The notes: generated by a model from the letters alone, not told the origin. DNA of 60,130 bases from Geosiphon pyriformis (GCA_016748015.1 JAAOMT010000198.1:46797-106926); one strand, 5' to 3'. Positions 11,451-23,582 are shown, counted from the first letter of the stretch. Translations and numbers: made by a program.

Positions 11451-12854
11451 AAAGTTAAAATTAAAAAAAGTTTTTTCTTGTTTGTATTTTTATTTTCAAA
11501 AAGTTTGCTTATTAGTTTAAAGACTAATATTTAATTGGTTTAATTAAAAAATTCTCTTTAAAAAAATTTATATAAGTCTGATTAAATCTTTAATTAAAAA
11601 CACAATTATTATTTCTAAAATTTAAAATAAGTATTGAAAAATTATCACAATTTTATAATATATATTTTGTTGTTTACATTTATAATATATTAAAAAGTTT
11701 TGGTTTTATTATACTAAAATTTTTGTTTTTAATTAAAATAAAATTAATATTAAGATTTTTGAAGTTTTTAATTTTTTTGAATAGTTTAAGCTAATAGTTT
11801 CAAAAGTTATGTAAATTTTACAATCAGTTTATCTATTAAATGTTTTTTAAATTTTTAATATAAATAATAAATAAAGTAGCTATTTATAAAGCAAAAACAA
11901 ATACAAAAAGAGTTATTAAACAAAACATGTTTAAATATATTTTTTGATTATTTTCAATTTTTTGGGGTAATTTTATTGTTATTAAAATATTTTATAAAAC
12001 AAAAAAAAACAATAAAGCATATAAGAGATTAATTTTAATCTTTTTACAAAAAAATGAATTTTTTGTTTTTTTATCTAATTTTTTTCAAAATTTATTTTAT
12101 AAATTAACTTTTAAATTGTTTTTATATATTTAATAACTGTTTTTAAATTTTAGATTTATTATTTCAATTCTATTTTCTATTTTAATTTTAGAATAAAAGT
12201 TTTAAATTTTTTTTTAAATTAAGTTGTAAGAAATATATTATTGTGATTTGTATTTTTGAAAAATTATTAACCAAATTATTAAGCTGTATTAATAATTATT
12301 TTTTGTGTAAATTATATAAAAAAATATTTTTGAAAATATTTTTTAACTATTTAAAATCTATAATTAATATTATTATATTAACTAATTATTATTGTCTTTT
12401 CAAAAATTTTTATCTGTTTAATTAATTTAGTTTATTTTTTTAAAATAAAGATGTTTTATTAACTAAAATAACTTAAAATATTATTTAATTAATATTGTCA
12501 TTTTTGTTTTTAAAATCTTTTTTAAAACAAGTTTAATTGAAAAAATGGATAATATAAATTAAATAGATTTTGGTAAAATAATTAATAAAAAATCAATTCC
12601 AGAAATTTTGAAACTATCAATTAAACTGAATTTTAATTAAAAAACAAATTAAATAAGAAAATTAAATTTAAAATAATTTAAATTATTTTGGTTATAAACA
12701 ATAAAATAATCTTGATGTTTTGTTTATACAATAATAAATAAATTAAAAATTTTAATAACTTTACAAAAAGCTTTACTTTTGTGTTATAAGTTAAAGTAAT
12801 ATGTTAATAAATAATAATAATAATAAAATATATTAATATATATTAATATATAAT
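9554..12854. other. AT-rich island, left part
   Basis: No gene is visible. From about 10,020 the base composition drops to almost pure A/T with few G or C, as in the LINE relics downstream. It contains an (ATT)n run at 11400-11449 and a segment at 10168-10290 that is repeated at 20575-20700. It is probably relic retroelement DNA too decayed to identify. Confidence 0.5.
10168..10290 (+). repeat. decayed dispersed repeat, copy 1
   Basis: A direct copy of the segment at 20575-20700. Both share ttttttacaagtattgtaat, then a T/A-rich stretch, then aacaagttttttttaatag and an AT-rich end. The family is unknown; it may be LINE sequence. Confidence 0.65.
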
Positions 12855-14309
12855 CTGAAGGACCCTGTTCCTCATTGGTTTACTTTGGTTTGTGACTTTT
12901 TGGATCAATCTTCTATTTCTGGTAATTTGCATGTTGAAAGTTTGCAGGCTATAAATGTTTGTAGCTTGGATGTGGTCTCCAGATTAAACCAGTGTCTCTT
13001 TTTTGCAAATATAAGAGTTGTAAGTGTTTATACTGATGGATTGTTAAAAAATTTAGGTTCATGTGAAATGAAGTGCAGTGCTGCTGCTTACTTCTCGAAT
13101 CTGGATCTAAATATTGGTGCTAATATTAATGGATTGGTATTTTTGACTATGGTGAAACTGCAGGCAATTGCTTTGGCTTTAGAGTGTGTTCCCCCTGACA
13201 GTTCAGTGGTGGTTTATTCAGACAGTCAGGCTGCCTTGGATGCGTGTATGGCTGAATTTGCTCTGGTGTCTTTGGATTTCCACAACTGTTACTGGATGGA
13301 GCAGTATGACATTATCAATTTAATTAGAGAAAAGCAGCTTGATGTTTCTTGGCATAAGGTAAAAGGACATTCGGGTGTTATAAGTAATGAGCATGCTAAT
13401 AAGTTAGCCAGTCTGGCTGCAAACTCTTCTTTGGCACTTTCTGTTTTGGTTAAAGAGAGATTTATCAAGGCTAGCAGGGTGGTGGTGTCTGAGAACGTTT
13501 GTCATTTTACTTATGAGATTTTTAGGTCTGTTAATTATACTTGCTGGGAAGTTGGTCCTGGTTTTAAAGTTATTGATAATAGTTTATTTGGTGATGTGGA
13601 CTGGTTTTGTACTGCTTCAGTATGGCATTTTGACTCTCATATGACAACTGGCTTTACCAGTAAATTTACGACTAGTTTGTACTCTTATTTTTTAAAGGCT
13701 CTCTACTACTGTCTCCTGGTTGCTGTACAGAAGCATTTGTATAGTAAAGTCTACCTGAGTGTCTCATGTTTGCACTGTGGTGAAATGGAAAGTTCTGACC
13801 ACTCCTTTGTTTGTATGTTTGACTTTAATGTTCATAAAAGCATTCTTAGATCTCATCTGGCCAAGTGGTATTGTGTTTCTGAATTGGGCTTACATTCATC
13901 TCGTGTTTTACAGATGCTCTTTTTGTGTACATCTGATAATGTGTTGTATACCACTGTGGACAAAGACTTTGTGTTCAGAGATTGGGTTCAGGAAGCTTTG
14001 TTTATTCTGGGTGATGCCAAGGTTGCAGAAAAATTTATTGTTGATTTTTTTCAAGAATTGGGTGCTGCTCACCACATGGATATTTGGTTGATTAGAGCTA
14101 AATATAAGGCTTTAATAAAAAAAGATGGTTTAATTCCACTTGATGGTTCTGTATATTCTGTGACTTGTGATTTGTTATATATGTTTTCTGCTGGAGTAAT
14201 TAGATTGTTTGAGATTGCTGAAGCAGTTGGTGTCTGCTTTGGTTTTTGTAAACATTGCTGCTTTTTTTCTGGTATAGATGATGTGGTTTCTGTTCTGATA
14301 GATTTGTAG
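12855..14309 (+). pseudogene. LINE ORF2 C-terminal part: RNase H and CCHC region (5'-truncated copy A)
   Basis: A 484-codon frame is open from the very start of the non-AT segment, without its own start codon, and stops at 14309. This is the pattern of a 5'-truncated LINE insertion. RNase H landmarks: VYTDG (first Asp), a KLQAIALALE helix where the catalytic Glu would lie but Lys is found, VYSDSQAALD (third acidic position), and WHKVKGHSGVISNEHANKLA, where the last catalytic Asp reads Asn. Downstream lies CLHCGEMESSDHSFVC, a C-X2-C-X7-H-X3-C zinc-binding motif. CpG is very rare (about 7 in 1.45 kb by eye), and many Cys/His codons stand where Arg would be plausible. There are no stops, but the catalytic site is damaged, so it is treated as a pseudogene. 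Confidence 0.88.
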
Positions 14310-14440
14310 TGTTGCTCTGATCAGTCCGAGTGACTGGTCACATGTAGAAAGTGCATAATTAGCACCTAGTTTAGATCACTTAGTTTGATGTATTGTACTA
14401 GATGGCTTTTGGATCTCACTCATTAAAAGTTAATAAAAAA
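14310..14440 (+). repeat. LINE 3' tail with hairpin, copy A
   Basis: It begins one base after the stop codon. A perfect hairpin spans 14318-14340: arm TGATCAGTC, loop CGAGT, arm GACTGGTCA. The conserved block acatgtagaaagtgcataat follows, then cacctagtttagatcactta, and the tail ends in an A-rich stretch near 14430-14440. The same tail closes the elements ending near 49831 and 53250 and, more decayed, those near 19570, 21240 and 23400. Confidence 0.85.
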
Positions 14441-15119
14441 AAAATATATAACAAAAAAATAATTAAAGAAAAATTCAATATGCAAAATTAATTTTATAAA
14501 TAATTGAGTTATTATTTTTTATATTAATGATTTTATAATTTAATAATTGATATTATTTTTATTTTTTATTCAATATTTATTCAATATTTTTACAAAGATT
14601 AATAATATACAAATCAAAAAAAATAGTAATTGAAAATATAAGTAAATTAAAATTATTATATTAATCTTGTAATTAATTATATAATTTAAATAAAGATAAT
14701 TTAATTTTAGTAAAAAATAATTTTTATAGTTTTAAAAATCTTGTTTATCTATTTTCAAAAAAATTAATAATTAGATTAATAATTATATCATTAATTTAGT
14801 TAATAATCAAATTAATAATTAAGTTAATAACCAAGTTAAGTTATTAATTAAGTTAATAATTACATTAATAATTAATTTTAAAAATAAAATAATTAATATA
14901 TATAATATTAATAGTTAATACATATAACTAAATATAAATAAATAAATAAAAACTAAGATATTTAATCATAATAATAGTATAACTTTTGAAAATACTTAAT
15001 TAAAAGTTTTTTAAATCTTAAAATTATAATAACATATTTTTAACAATAATAAAAATCAGTTAGTTTTACAATAAAACAAGTTTAATTATAATTTTTAAAA
15101 ATATTTTTTTAAAATAAAT
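14441..15119. other. AT-rich stretch between LINE copies
   Basis: Almost pure A/T. At 14755-14880 it holds imperfect tandem copies of a roughly 13-bp unit like attaataattaag. A related array in the opposite orientation is at 53715-53850. Confidence 0.5.
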
Positions 15120-18100
15120 AGTGGTCTCAATTTTGGATTTATACACTAATACAACTTTGAAAAAAAGACTGGTTTAGTCTTATAAGATTAATTTAATAGT
15201 GGCTAACATTTATAATACCAATATATTTATGATTCTAAAAGATAACTTCAATAAAAATAATTCTAATTACAGTATTAGTTTTAGGAAATTTCTAAATCTG
15301 AGTCTGTTTAATTTTTCAGTGGCTTTTTTTTACACAAATTTCTTATATAGTTTAATTCTAAAAAAGTTAAAAAATACATAGACTTTGTTTTGGTTAATAA
15401 TAGTCTTTGTAATTTATGTTTTAATCAACAAGTTTACTGTTTGGAGAAGTTTTTTAACACTAATTACTTGGTTATTTCAGTGGATATTAGCTTAAAAAAG
15501 CTAATTAACTCTTAGCTTAATTCTGTATACAAAATAGTCATCAAAAAAAGATGAAAATTTAAAGTCAGTAATGTCAATAAAAAAAGTCTGAAAAAAGTTT
15601 AAAAACATATTATTGGCTATTGCTTTGGCTGCTACTAATGACTTTAACAAGTGTAAAGAAAAACTTAATTTTAATAAAATGTAACATTTATTCTATCAGA
15701 TGGTTTGCTTTATTGCTGAAACTATTCTTTTAAAAACATGATACTGAGATAATAAAATAATCAAATATGCTGTCTTTTCAAAATCTTATAAGTTTGAATT
15801 ATTGGTATTAAAGATCTTGAAAGTATACAAATCAAAAGATTTAAAGATGTTTCAAATGTTGCTTAACAAATGAGTTTGTTTGAATTCTGTTTAGACAACA
15901 AAACTCAGAAATTTTTTTGATGTTAATAGTAGTAAAGTTTTGATTAAACAATTGTTAACTTATTTTAGAAAGGCTTATAAGTTTTATAAAATATCAGAAG
16001 CTAAAACTACTAAGAATTTTTATATTAAAACTGTTATTGTCAAATATATGGAAGCTTTTGCTAATAATAAAAGTCAAATAATAAGTAGTATACTAAAAAA
16101 ATCTTTCAAAAAGGTCATGTTAAACTATTTGGTATACAATAATAAATTAATTTTGGACTTCAATACAGTTATATACAAAGTTAATTTAATAATAGAAAAT
16201 TAGATGAAGAAATATATAGTTAATTTTAATATTTTTTTTATTAACAAAAACAATATTTACTTTTAAGTTATATAGCAGATAATGTATTTTCTAATATAAT
16301 ATTTCATATAAGTTTTAATGAATTTTTATTGGTGATTAGAAATTTTTCTAATAGCAAAACTGCTAAAATATTTAGTATTTCCAATAAGCTATAGAAACAC
16401 TATAACAAAATTGTTTTGAAGCTTCTCTTGTGTTTACTTAATTTGTGCTTAGTAACTAAATTGGTTTCTGATGTTTGAAAAAAAGCTTGAATATTCATGA
16501 TTCTAAAGTCTTATAATTAGAAAAACATCTTAATAAACATAAAACTTATTGTTTTTATCAAAATAGCAAGAAAAATTTTCTTAAAAATCTTGTCTGATTG
16601 TATTTCTGTAGCTTGCAATAAACATAATGTTTTGTGTAAAGACAACTTTTTGGTTTTAAAAAGCATTTCAATTTAATTTTCCATTTTTGCAATTGGGTCA
16701 GTAATTAAAAATGTTTTAAAAAAAAAAATAATCTGACTGGTGCTTTAAAACATGTAAAAAGCATATAATTCAGTAAATTAACTACATTTGAAAAACAGCT
16801 TAATTCAAATTAAAATGTGTGATAAATTTATTAAGTTTTTTGGTTATATTTATAATGGCTGTATAAATAGAGTTATAATAGATTTTAGGTTATTTAAAAG
16901 TTACAAAATTCATAACAGGCTAAATTAAAAGAAGATTTTTTTACCTCTTTTTTGGAAAATCTTTTACAACTTTTTTTTATGTGAAATAAAAAGGCAGAAG
17001 TTTTTGTTTGAATACTGTATTGATTTCAAGTTTGTTATTAAGACAGACAGAATTAAATCAAATACAGATCTGATCTTCTATTTGGCAGTTAATATTTTTG
17101 TGAATAATACAATTTGGGTTAGTAATTATTATATAATAATACAAAATATATTGAATATTGCTAATAAATACAGACAAAACAATAATTATTTCAATCAATC
17201 TAAGAACTAGCAATATTTTTTTAAACATAAACAGGCTACTTATTTTGATTGCAAAAGCAAACAGAACTTATTGATACTTGAGTATTTTTTTGTTAATTAA
17301 GAGCTTTTTTGGTCTAAGTTTAAGAATAATAAATTTAAATATGAAGTTTTTTTTGTTCATGGTTTTGTATAAAGTTATTTTGAATAAACAGTTTTTTTAT
17401 TTGATTTTAACTGTTTTACAACCTATTATTGAATACAGAATTCAGTTCAGTTTTATTAGCAAAAATTTATGTAAAAAATAAGACTGTTTAATCAAGAAAA
17501 AGTTAAAATCCAAAACTGGTTTATTTAGAGATTTTTTTGGTAAAGCTGTTTACTATTTGTTTTTGTATAATTTAAGATCTTTTAATCAGATGCAGATAAA
17601 AAAAAGTGGCATCAATAATGAATTTTGTTAATAAGGATGATATTTTTGGCTGGTTCTTTTAATATAAATTGCTAAATTTATAGATTTTGGATTAGATCCC
17701 TTAGAATTTTTTCAATTCTTTATTAAGTTAAAGATTAATTTAATAAACAATTTTTTGGCTAGTGTTATTAAATATTTTTGACCAATAGCATATCTATGGC
17801 CAATGGTATATTTAGCACTTTTTGTTTTAAGTATAACACTTCTGTTATAAATATTTTGGGTCAAATAGAATACTTTTGGGTTTATAAGTTTTTGAAACAT
17901 TTTGGTATTATTTTTACTGACCAGTTTTTAAATAATTATAAAGAGTACTTTGCTTAAAAAAAATTTTATTGGTAAAAACATTTGAACTCTAAAGATTTGA
18001 TTTTTTTTAGTTTATACAAGTTTTAGAATTTGTTAAGAATGGCAGTCTAGTCTAATGTTTTTTTTTTACTTCTAAAAATTCTTTTAACACAAGTATAACA

Positions 18101-19430
18101 GATATGTACAGTTTTGATATTGTTTATTCTGAGTTAAAAAATGCATCTTTGTTTGAGATCTTAATCTATACTAATAGTTTTATTAGGAACTTTAGATCTT
18201 TTAATGCTGTAGATAGCACAACCACTTACTTTTTTGATCTAAACTTGTCTATAAAAATAAAAATTTATGAATTGTTATTTTTAATGTTGGCTAAATTACA
18301 GACTATTGTTCTAGCTCTTGAGTGTATTTTAGCTTACTTCAAAATAAAAAATTTTTCTGATAGTTAGATCTTTTTAGATATATATTAAACTGAATTAAAA
18401 CTAGTAGTTCCTAATTTTTACAACAGATGTTAGATTGAATGTCACTGAATCAACAACATGGTCAGAAATAAAAATATTTTGGTGTTATGAATTAAGATGA
18501 AAGATTATTCTAAAGTGTTAAACAATAAGTATGTTAATAAGTTGATAGATTAGATTATGTTTTTAGAAGTTGTTTTTCTGGTTAACATTAAAAAAAATTT
18601 TAATGGCTGATAACAAAGTAGTATTTGGCAATGTTTGTTATTTTATAAGGAATATGAATAATACTGTAAGATGTTTTTAATAAAAAACTGAATCTGGTTT
18701 TGGTGTTGTAGATTTTTTCTGTATTAACAACTTTAATTGAAAACACACAGCTTCTGTTTAATATTTTGACTTTTATATAGCTGTTAAATACACAAATAGA
18801 ACCACTTCTGATTTGTAAACATACTTGATAAAAGCTTTACATAAAAAATTGTCAATGGCTGTTTAAAAGTTTTTATATAATTATAGATATTCAAGTGTGT
18901 TGTATGTATATTATAATAAGGTGAAATTTTTAGATCATAGTTTTACTTACAGCTTAAATCTTTCTATTTATCAAGAAATATTAAATAAACACTATTTGCT
19001 GTAAAGATCTATAACTGGTGCAAATTTTGCTTTATTTATAGTTTTTTGGTTGTTGGCTAAATATATATTGGATATTGGCAAATATATAGTTTTGTACAAA
19101 AACTTTATTTTAGAGAATTGGTTGTTAGAGACTAAAGCTTATTTCAATAATGTTAAGTTTGTCACATCCAAATTAATTGAGTTTGTTTGAAATTTGATTG
19201 TTGACTATAGAAAGTGAATTTGGGTTCCTAATCTAAAACTTTAGGCTAATATAAATTATAAAGAGTTGTTAATTAAAGATAGCTTTATATTTAATGCTAT
19301 TTATGATCTATCAGCTGGGATTTTAGATGATATTGTTTATTTGTTAAGAATTAAGAAAGATATTGCTGTTGATTTTGGCTTAAAAATTGGTTATTTGTTT
19401 TTACTAAGACAATTAAAGATATTTTAATTA
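15120..19430 (+). pseudogene. LINE ORF2 relic with RT and RNase H (copy D)
   Basis: A long, heavily decayed ORF2, readable in pieces with many in-frame TAA/TAG and frameshifts. Near 17085-17150 a frame reads FVNNTIWVSN, the RT palm box F-V-D-D with both Asp codons (17103-17108) turned to AAT. Further on, 18104-18370 reads YTNSFIRNF, then FLMLAKLQTIVLALEC and a final FSDS. This matches the RNase H segment of the copy at 12855-14309 nearly residue by residue, again with Asp to Asn at the first catalytic position. Segments at 15199-15380 and 15940-16200 are open and could belong to the region before the RT, but this is not proven. G and C have been lost almost everywhere. Confidence 0.8.
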
Positions 19431-19570
19431 ACATAGTTATATAATATTGTTTTAATTAATTAAGTGGTTAATTATATATAGCAAATATGTAAATTATATT
19501 TAATTTAGAACTCTAAATAGTTGTATTGTATTAAATAGTAATTAAGTTTCACTTATAACAAAAAATAAAT
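19431..19570 (+). repeat. LINE 3' tail, copy D
   Basis: A decayed version of the 14310-14440 tail. The hairpin position is 19453-19474, with arms TAATTAAT and GTTAATTA and loop TAAGTG, then a degraded gcaaatatgtaaatta block. Every G:C pair but one of the better copy's stem is now A:T here. Confidence 0.65.
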
Positions 19571-20889
19571 AAATAAATAAATAATAATATATTAATATAA
19601 ATTAATTAATATTAAAATTTATATAAATAAATAAAAACAATGCTTTATTTAACTAAAAAAGTTATTTTGAATAAAATTTTAATAATAAAACATAAAAATT
19701 AATGTGAATTTTATAATGTATAAAAAGTTTTAATTTATTAAGTTTTTTTTAATTTAGTTTGTTATAAGCCTTTATTGTTTTAATATTTTTTATAAAAATT
19801 ATTTTTTATTGTATATTTTAAATTTTAATGTTTTTTGTATTGTTTAATACTATTTTTAAATTTTAAAATTAAATTTTTTTAATTTAATAATATGTTTTTT
19901 AATAGCAAAATTAATATTTTTTAAGATTAGCAATAAAAAATATTGTTTTAATTAAGTTTAAAAAATATTATTATATGTAAATTTTTATTAATAACAATAA
20001 TTTAAATTAATTATTTTGTTGGTAGTTTATAAAACATTATAAATATTGTTTTAAAACATAATAAATAGAATTATATATTAAAATAATATGTTAATAAATA
20101 GCAAAAATAAATATTATACAATAAAAATGTAAAATTAGTTATATAAATATTTTAGCTATTATATTTTTAAAAAAAATCAAAAAAAATTTGAATATAAAAA
20201 AATAATCTATATTGTTAACAAAAAATAATATAATTACTATAATAATGTGTTTTATAATAACATTTTTATAATTTAATAACAAATATTTTTTGTATTTTTT
20301 AATTAATATTTATTATAAAACTAACAATATATAAATTAAGAAAAAAAATAAAAAAAAATAATGAAAAAAAAATAAATTAATTTAAGTATAAATACTTTTT
20401 TATAACTTAAAAAATTTTGTTTATATATTTTTAAAAGAAATTAATTAAAATTATTTTAAAATAAATATTACTTTAATATAAATATTTGTTTTAAAGCTTT
20501 TGAAATTTTTGAATATTTTAATAAAATTATTATTACTTAAAATAATATTTAATATTATTGTTAAAATATTTTTGATTTTTAAATAAAATTTTTTACAAGT
20601 ATTGTAATTATTAAAACCAGTATTTTGTATTTAAATTTTTAAAAAAAAACAAGTTTTTTAATAGTTTTAATAAATTTTATAATAATAATTATTAAGAATA
20701 TAACTAATTTAATTATAAAACAAAAATAATTTATTAGTTTAAATAATATATTTTGGTGATATAATTTTTAAAAATATTTTATTAAAAGCTTTTTAAATAT
20801 TATAAGTTACAATTGCATATTTTTAACAATAGTAAAAATTATATACATAAAAAAAATCAACCAATTTGTTTTAATTTAAAAAAATTCTT
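19571..20889. other. AT-rich relic DNA
   Basis: No readable protein. It contains the second copy (20575-20700) of the repeat at 10168-10290. The segment 20800-20880 resembles 15020-15075 (shared catatttttaacaata), probably another shared retroelement segment. Confidence 0.45.
20575..20700 (+). repeat. decayed dispersed repeat, copy 2
   Basis: Direct repeat of 10168-10290; see there for shared blocks. Confidence 0.65.
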
Positions 20890-21240
20890 ACAAAATTGGT
20901 TGCTTTAATTATAATTGAGTTTGTAAAAAATTTTATTATTAATCACAAAATTAGTATTTGGTCTTATAAAACTAAGTTTAGAATTAATAAAGAAAAAAAT
21001 AACTTGATTAGATTAAATAATTCTATATTGTTTCTGATTTATAGTCTGTTAAACATTTTATCTGCTAATATAATAAGATTATTTAGTATTAATAAAGCTT
21101 GTAATATTAGTTTTAATTTACTTAATCTAGTTTTAATTGATCCAAATAACTAGTTATATGTAAAAAGTATGTAAATTACATTTAGTTTAGAATATTTAGT
21201 TGTTATATAATACTAGATAGTAATTAAGTCTTATTTATTA
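20890..21240 (+). pseudogene. LINE ORF2 C-terminal fragment plus 3' tail (copy E)
   Basis: The frame 20896-21153 is open and aligns by eye to the last 85 residues of the 12855-14309 copy: the pair EFVKNF..NHKISIW versus DFFQELG.AHHMDIW, then LSANIIRLFSI versus FSAGVIRLFEI. The 3' tail follows, with arms TAATTGATC and AACTAGTTA, loop CAAAT and a conserved tatgtaaaaagtatgtaaat block. It is a severely 5'-truncated insertion. Confidence 0.75.
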
Positions 21241-23054
21241 ATTAATTAATTAAAAAATTCTAATATTATTTTTTTATATTAAAATAAATCAATATGTTAA
21301 AATTAAATTTTTAAAATAAATAATAACATATTATTATAAACTAGTTGGTTTTAGTTTAATCTTAATAATTTTATTAAATAGAAAATTTTTTCTATAAATA
21401 TATATCTTTAAAACTATTTATATTTATAAAAAAATATTTACTTAAAAAATATTAATATAAAAAAATAAATATTGTTTTTATATATATTTAATTATCAAAT
21501 CGATTAAAATTATTTTCACTCTTATTATAAATTAAACCATATTTTTTAAGCTTAATTTTATTAGCTATTATTAATAACCAGATTTTTTTTTATGTTTTTT
21601 GATTATATTATCTTTTTTTTTATTTTAAATTAAATAATAAGTTTTTTTATGTTTTTTGATTATTTTATATGTTTTTCTATTTTAAAGTTATTTTTTAAAC
21701 ATCAAGTTTTTAACCAAAAAAATATTATTAAAAATATTATTAAATAAATCCAATTTGCTTTTATAAATAAATATTATACAGAATTTTAAAAATATAATTT
21801 AATATTAAAAAAGTTTTTGCTATATTTGAAAATTTTTTTATTAATCTTTAATTAATATTTTTAATATTTTTATTAATTATTTAACAATTAAAGAAATAAA
21901 ATGTTTGTAATTAAGATAGTTGTTTTTTTGTTATAAATTTTTAATTTTGGTTTTAAAACATAAAAAAATAAAAACTTTATAAACATTGTTTTTTTAATAA
22001 AATATTTTAAACTTATATTGTTTATTGTTGTAAATTTATTTTATATTTTAGAGAATTTATAATTTGTTATAAATAAAACTACAAAAATTATGCATATTAA
22101 ATCCAAAAAATTTAAACTTTGTTAATTATAATAAATTGGATAAACAATTATAATAACTTAAAACATATTGTATTTAAACTTAATAATATTAAAAGTATTA
22201 TTATAGTTATTAAAAAAAAATCGCAAAAAATTGTGTATTTTAAAATTGATAAATTAATTAAAAATTTTGGCATTATAATATTAATCATGAAACCAAATTA
22301 TATTTTAATAATTTAAGTAAAATTTTAAGTATTTGCTTTAACAGAATTGGTTTTTTTACAAAAGTTTAAGCTTAAAACTGTAATTTTGGTATTTTTAAAT
22401 TTATTTATTAATTTAGATTATATAATTTAAAATATAAAAATATTTTAAAAATTTGGTTCAACTTAAAAATACTTTTTAGTATATAAATAATATAAAAATT
22501 ATTTTAAATTTAAATTGATGTATTATAATATTATTTTTTACTAGTAAATATAAATTAAAAATTAAGTATTAAAATATATATTAATATTAGTTTCTTATAA
22601 TAAGTTTTGTTTTTTAATTTTAATAAATTTTTAATTTTTATATATATTTTATATTGTTTTACTAAAAAAAATGTATATATAATTTATAAACAATATTTTT
22701 TTTAAAAATATTAAAAAATTTCTTACTTGTATTAAATTTGGAAAATTAAAAACTTAAAATACATTTGCCAAATTATTAAGTATTAAATTTTCAGATTTAT
22801 TAACAAATTAACTATAATTTAAAAAAAAAACAATTTTAATTTTATACTTATTTTTTATTTAATTAATTTTATGTGAATAAATTTTTTAGTTTAATAAATA
22901 TAAATACTTATAAATAAAGTATTAAAATTATTAATTATTAATAAAAAGTTAATTTATTTAATAAAAATTAAAAATAAAAGTCATTTATTTTGCAATATTA
23001 TAAGTACTTTTTTTGTTTGGTTGGTAAAAACAAATTTAATACAAAAATAAAGTA

Positions 23055-23083
23055 CTGGGTTTTTTTTTAAAAAAAAAGCCCAG
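23055..23083. repeat. poly-T/poly-A hairpin
   Basis: CTGGG plus nine T is followed directly by nine A plus GCCCAG. It forms an almost perfect hairpin with a single unpaired C. Confidence 0.75.
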
Positions 23084-23122
23084 ATTAAAACTTTTAGCAA
23101 ATTGGTAATTAATTTATGTAGA

Positions 23123-23207
23123 AATATTGTTAAAGTTAAATAAAAATAAAATAAAATACCAAAAATAGATTTTTGGTATTTTTTAAAAATTGTTTAACTT
23201 TAATATT
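23123..23207. repeat. nested inverted repeat
   Basis: The outer arms contain ttaaagttaaa and tttaactttaa, both flanked by aatatt. Inside, ATACCAAAAA (23156-23165) and TTTTTGGTAT (23170-23179) form a perfect 10-bp stem with a 4-nt loop. It may be a tiny MITE-like insertion or a relic structured RNA; there is no coding content. Confidence 0.65.
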
Positions 23208-23229
23208 AAGTTTATTATAAAAAAAAACA

Positions 23230-23440
23230 CCAAACTTTGGATAAGTGAGTTTATTTTGACATAAATTAGAGTGGCTGCTTATATGTAGAAAGTACATAAT
23301 TCATATTTAATATTATATATTAAATTAATAGACAGTTTAAATAGTGGTTGGATTACAGTTTGTTAAAACAATAAAAAAAAGATTAAATGTTTAAAGTTAT
23401 TCAATAAAAAAAAGATTAAATGTTTAAAGTTATTCAATAA
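23230..23440 (+). repeat. LINE 3' tail relic (copy F) ending in a 33-bp tandem duplication
   Basis: It contains the tail block atatgtagaaagtacataat (23280-23299). The hairpin region is poorly conserved. It ends with two exact copies of a 33-bp unit starting caataaaaaaaagattaaat (23369-23401 and 23402-23434) and the start of a third. No ORF2 sequence is readable in front of it. Confidence 0.6.
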
Positions 23441-23582
23441 AAAAAATAATTTTCATTTAAATAACATAATTAAAATAGTTAATATTAAAAATAAAAAAGC
23501 CAATTAAATAATTATTAGATTATATATATATAAAATAATTAAATGTAAGCAAAAATTAAAATAATTATATTTTATTTTTTAG

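Larger units (their letters stand above)
21241..23229. other. AT-rich relic DNA
   Basis: No identifiable gene. The open frame at 22119-22316 is Ile/Asn/Lys-rich and has no recognisable motif. A nested hairpin structure lies at 23055-23207. Confidence 0.45.

Noticed and set aside
12243-12425. Open frame of 60 codons in the AT-rich island
   Set aside because: Only Ile, Leu, Asn, Phe and Lys, no relation to the LINE proteins; a chance frame.
15120-19430. Classical RIP as the sole cause of decay
   Set aside because: Changes between the two ORF1 copies occur in CpA, CpT and CpG contexts by eye, and the best copies are specifically CpG-poor; not the CpA bias of Neurospora RIP. Needs a real count.
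22119-22316. Open frame of 65 codons in the first island
   Set aside because: AT-driven composition; could not be aligned to the ORF1 or ORF2 copies.
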